Below are positions 4,307 through 6,242 of a stretch of 6,242 nt of DNA, in pieces. The notes under the pieces were generated by a model. It had not been told where the DNA came from. It worked only from the letters and a program-made list of their open reading frames with translations, and searched no databases. This DNA is from Caulobacteraceae bacterium. Its GTDB lineage: Bacteria > Pseudomonadota > Alphaproteobacteria > Caulobacterales > Caulobacteraceae. Location: the NCBI GenBank assembly GCA_028291305.1, contig JAQGII010000400.1, forward strand, positions 1 through 6,242, read 5' to 3'. Position 1 is the stretch's first letter. Every line of letters starts with the position of its first letter. The position numbers were made by a program, and so were the translations under genes.

Positions 4307-6242
4307 TTGATCTATACCGCCTCTAGTGCGTCAAATTTCGTCGGCAGTCTCGGCGTGAACGTCCATGTGAGCTGGCCCGGCTGGGCTCCCTACTCCAACA
4401 CGGCCCAGGTCATGTCGTCGATGAACTACCTCGGCCTGAACAACATGCGGGACTATATGAATTCCGCCACGACGGGCATCTACAACACGCTCGCCAACAA
4501 CGGCTTCCACTTCGACCTGATGTATAACGAGAACGACAACCTCTCGAACTACATCACCCAGGTGCACAACCTCGAAGCCGCCCATCCCGGCTCGGTGCTG
4601 TCGCTGGAGGGGCCGAACGAGATCAACAGCATGCTGGCGCAGGCGACCGCGATCCAGCAGAACCTCTATACGCAGGCCAACGCCGATCCGCTGCTGGCCA
4701 ACAAGCCGGTCTACGCCGCGACGATCGCCGGCCTCGACCAGGCCACCTATTCGCAGCTGCAGATCGCCGGCTACGCCGACAACGGCAACGTCCACATCTA
4801 TTTCAACGGCGGCATGCCGCAGTTCGGCCTCAGCCCGTCCAACCTGACCTGGTCATGGGACAACTGGCTGAAGTCCGGAACCTACGACGTGCCCGGCAAG
4901 CCCGTGGTCATCACCGAGACCGGGGCGAGCAACACCCCCACCTCGCCCAACGGCGTCGATGAGCCCACCCAGGCCAAGCAGATCCTGGATGCGCTCATGG
5001 ACTCGGCCAAGTCGGGCGTGTCGATGACCTACATCTACGAGTTGGCCGACATGCAGAACCTCGGCGCGACCGACCTGAATTCCAATTGGGGCCTGTTCAA
5101 TTACGACTGGACGCCCAAGCTGGCCGCCACGGCGATCCACAACCTCACCACCACCCTGACCGACGGCGGCGCGCTCACCGGAACGCCCGGCACCCTCGAC
5201 TACACCATCCAGGGCGTCCCCCAGTGGGGCGGCCAGATGCTGTTCCAGGAGGGCAACGGCGCCAAGGACATCATCGTCTGGGCCGAGCCGGACATCTGGA
5301 ACGAGGCCACCCACACGCCCATCGCCGCGCCGAACACCCCGATCACCATCGACCTGGCGAGCGCCGCGAACGTCACGATCTACGATCCGCTGACCGGCTC
5401 GACCCAAGCCCTGGGCACCACCAGCCACATCACCTTCAACGTCACCGACCACCCGGTGATCGTCGAGGTCAACGGCTCCGCCGGCGCCCCCACGCCCACC
5501 CCGACTCCGGCTCCCACTCCGAGTCCCACGGCTCCGGCTCCCACGAGCCCAGCCACGGGCGGCAGCGCCAGCACCAACGCCTCGGCCTACCTGGTTCCGG
5601 CGGGCATCCAGAACGTGACGCTGACCGGCTCCAACCAGACCGTCACAGCCAATGGGTTGGGCGACACCATCACCTCGAACAATACCGGCAACCATCTGAC
5701 CGGCGGAGCCGGCGCCGACACCTTCCTGATCGGCCGGGGCGGCGACGTGGTCACGGGGGGCGCCGGAGCCGACGACTTCGTTTTCAAGGAAACGCCCTGG
5801 GCTGGCAGCCATATCACCGACTTCACCGCCGGATCGGACGTGATCGACCTCACCGGGCTGCTGGCCACGTCCGGCTACAGCGGGAGCAATCCCGTCGCAG
5901 ACGGATTCCTGAAATTCGACTCCGACGCCGGCGGAAACGCCCGGATCTGGGCCAACCTCGACCACGTCAGCCCCGGCGCCGGGTGGTGGGTCGTCGCCAC
6001 CCTGGATAACGTGTCCGCCGGCAGCCTGCAGGCCCAGGGCGGCATGATCGGCAGCGCCGCCTCGCCGCCCCCTCCCCCGCCCGCCACAGGGAGCAGCGTC
6101 ACCGCCAGCGCAGCCAACTATGTGGCCCCCGCGGGCGTCACGGACGTGACCCTGGCCGGCTCCGGCCAGACGGCGACCGCCAACAACCTCGGCGACACCA
6201 TCAGGTCGAACAACACCTTGAACCATCTCATCGGCGGCGCGG
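4307..6242 (+). CDS. RTX-tailed clan GH-A-type glycoside hydrolase, probable type I secretion substrate (3' end outside window)
   Basis: The frame runs at least 645 codons to the right edge. Residues about 10-300 are the same TIM-barrel type as the upstream hydrolase, with acid/base candidate Glu105 in LEGPNE and nucleophile candidate Glu204 in VVITETGAS. Residues about 300-390 are the beta-sandwich (GVPQWGGQMLFQEGNGAKD). A Pro/Thr/Ala linker follows (about 392-425). A calcium-binding RTX module starts at YLVPAG (428), with GGAGADTF (466-473), GGAGADDFVF (from 485) and DFTAGSDVIDL (505-515), the serralysin-type pattern. After a second short Pro linker another module begins (from about residue 605) and is cut by the window. 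There is no N-terminal signal peptide; RTX repeats and a C-terminal signal normally send such proteins through an ABC/MFP/TolC type I exporter, none of which is in view. Likely a secreted glycanase acting on the EPS made by the neighbouring genes; substrate not known. Start from the Shine-Dalgarno; ATG at 4166 is an alternative. Confidence 0.9.
   Translation, partial: MIYTASSASNFVGSLGVNVHVSWPGWAPYSNTAQVMSSMNYLGLNNMRDYMNSATTGIYNTLANNGFHFDLMYNENDNLSNYITQVHNLEAAHPGSVLSLEGPNEINSMLAQATAIQQNLYTQANADPLLANKPVYAATIAGLDQATYSQLQIAGYADNGNVHIYFNGGMPQFGLSPSNLTWSWDNWLKSGTYDVPGKPVVITETGASNTPTSPNGVDEPTQAKQILDALMDSAKSGVSMTYIYELADMQNLGATDLNSNWGLFNYDWTPKLAATAIHNLTTTLTDGGALTGTPGTLDYTIQGVPQWGGQMLFQEGNGAKDIIVWAEPDIWNEATHTPIAAPNTPITIDLASAANVTIYDPLTGSTQALGTTSHITFNVTDHPVIVEVNGSAGAPTPTPTPAPTPSPTAPAPTSPATGGSASTNASAYLVPAGIQNVTLTGSNQTVTANGLGDTITSNNTGNHLTGGAGADTFLIGRGGDVVTGGAGADDFVFKETPWAGSHITDFTAGSDVIDLTGLLATSGYSGSNPVADGFLKFDSDAGGNARIWANLDHVSPGAGWWVVATLDNVSAGSLQAQGGMIGSAASPPPPPPATGSSVTASAANYVAPAGVTDVTLAGSGQTATANNLGDTIRSNNTLNHLIGGA
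5480..5584 (+). repeat. Pro/Thr/Ala-rich linker coding region with in-frame direct repeat
   Basis: This part of the RTX hydrolase encodes alternating Pro with Thr, Ala or Ser, an extended flexible linker between the enzyme and the calcium-binding modules. The 13-mer CTCCGGCTCCCAC occurs at 5505-5517 and 5532-5544, 27 bp (9 codons) apart, so slippage would lengthen or shorten the linker without a frameshift. Confidence 0.7.
5588..6115 (+). repeat. RTX module 1 of the secreted hydrolase
   Basis: This is one full module. It consists of a beta-rich opening (VPAGIQNVTLTGSNQTVTA), a GLGDTITSNNTGNHLTGGAG nonapeptide region binding calcium, the DFTAGSDVIDL strand, a WANLDHVSPGAGWWVVATLDNV segment and a PPPPPP linker. 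Equivalent codons in module 2 lie 531 bp (177 codons) downstream. Confidence 0.8.
6119..6242 (+). repeat. RTX module 2, cut by the window edge
   Basis: YVAPAGVTDVTLAGSGQTAT, then NNLGDTIRSNN and HLIGGA, repeats the opening of module 1 in the same reading frame. Only the first 41 codons are visible. The spacing implies that the gene carries a tandem array whose copy number cannot be seen here. Confidence 0.75.

Noticed and set aside
5086..6009. Plus-strand second-frame reading (307 codons) rich in His, Arg and Pro
   Set aside because: It is an out-of-frame shadow of the RTX hydrolase; the in-frame protein is unambiguous.
4853..6226. Long minus-strand open frame (457 codons) opposite the RTX hydrolase
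   Set aside because: It is Val/Gly/Arg-rich low-complexity antisense of a GC-rich gene whose plus-strand frame has clear catalytic and RTX motifs. It shows no recognisable domain.

Overview
The window looks like a piece of an exopolysaccharide locus from a high-GC bacterium, most likely an alphaproteobacterium. Coding DNA is near 68% GC where I counted it by hand. The genus cannot be read from the sequence. The lineage call rests on the combination of a short ExoY/PssA-type sugar transferase, EPS glycosyltransferases and RTX-tailed glycanases, and is an inference.

Left half, all on the minus strand. A class I SAM-dependent methyltransferase (2300-1617) is followed by a 209-bp gap rich in small repeats. 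Next come a polyprenyl-phosphate sugar phosphotransferase (1407-736) and a GT4-type glycosyltransferase (662 to beyond position 1). The last two are 73 bp apart and probably form an operon. In pathway terms, the sugar transferase would load the first sugar-phosphate onto undecaprenyl phosphate and the GT4 enzyme would add a later sugar. The methyltransferase may decorate a sugar or the chain end, but its substrate is unknown.

Right half, on the plus strand and divergent from the methyltransferase. Two tandem paralogous glycoside hydrolases of the clan GH-A (TIM-barrel) type share a catalytic domain plus a C-terminal beta-sandwich. The first (2497-3888) has an N-terminal hydrophobic signal or anchor segment and ends after the sandwich. 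The second (4307 to beyond 6242) has no N-terminal signal. It continues into a Pro/Thr linker and repeated RTX calcium-binding modules, the hallmark of type I secretion. Both probably start at TTG codons behind good Shine-Dalgarno sequences.

The layout resembles the ExoK/ExsH logic of rhizobial EPS loci, in which one glycanase uses an N-terminal signal and another an RTX/type I route, both acting on the EPS made next door. Here the enzyme fold differs: GH-A rather than GH16. The non-coding stretches (1408-1616, 2301-2496, 3889-4306) hold inverted and direct repeats that could be regulatory, but no clear RNA gene, insertion sequence or CRISPR.
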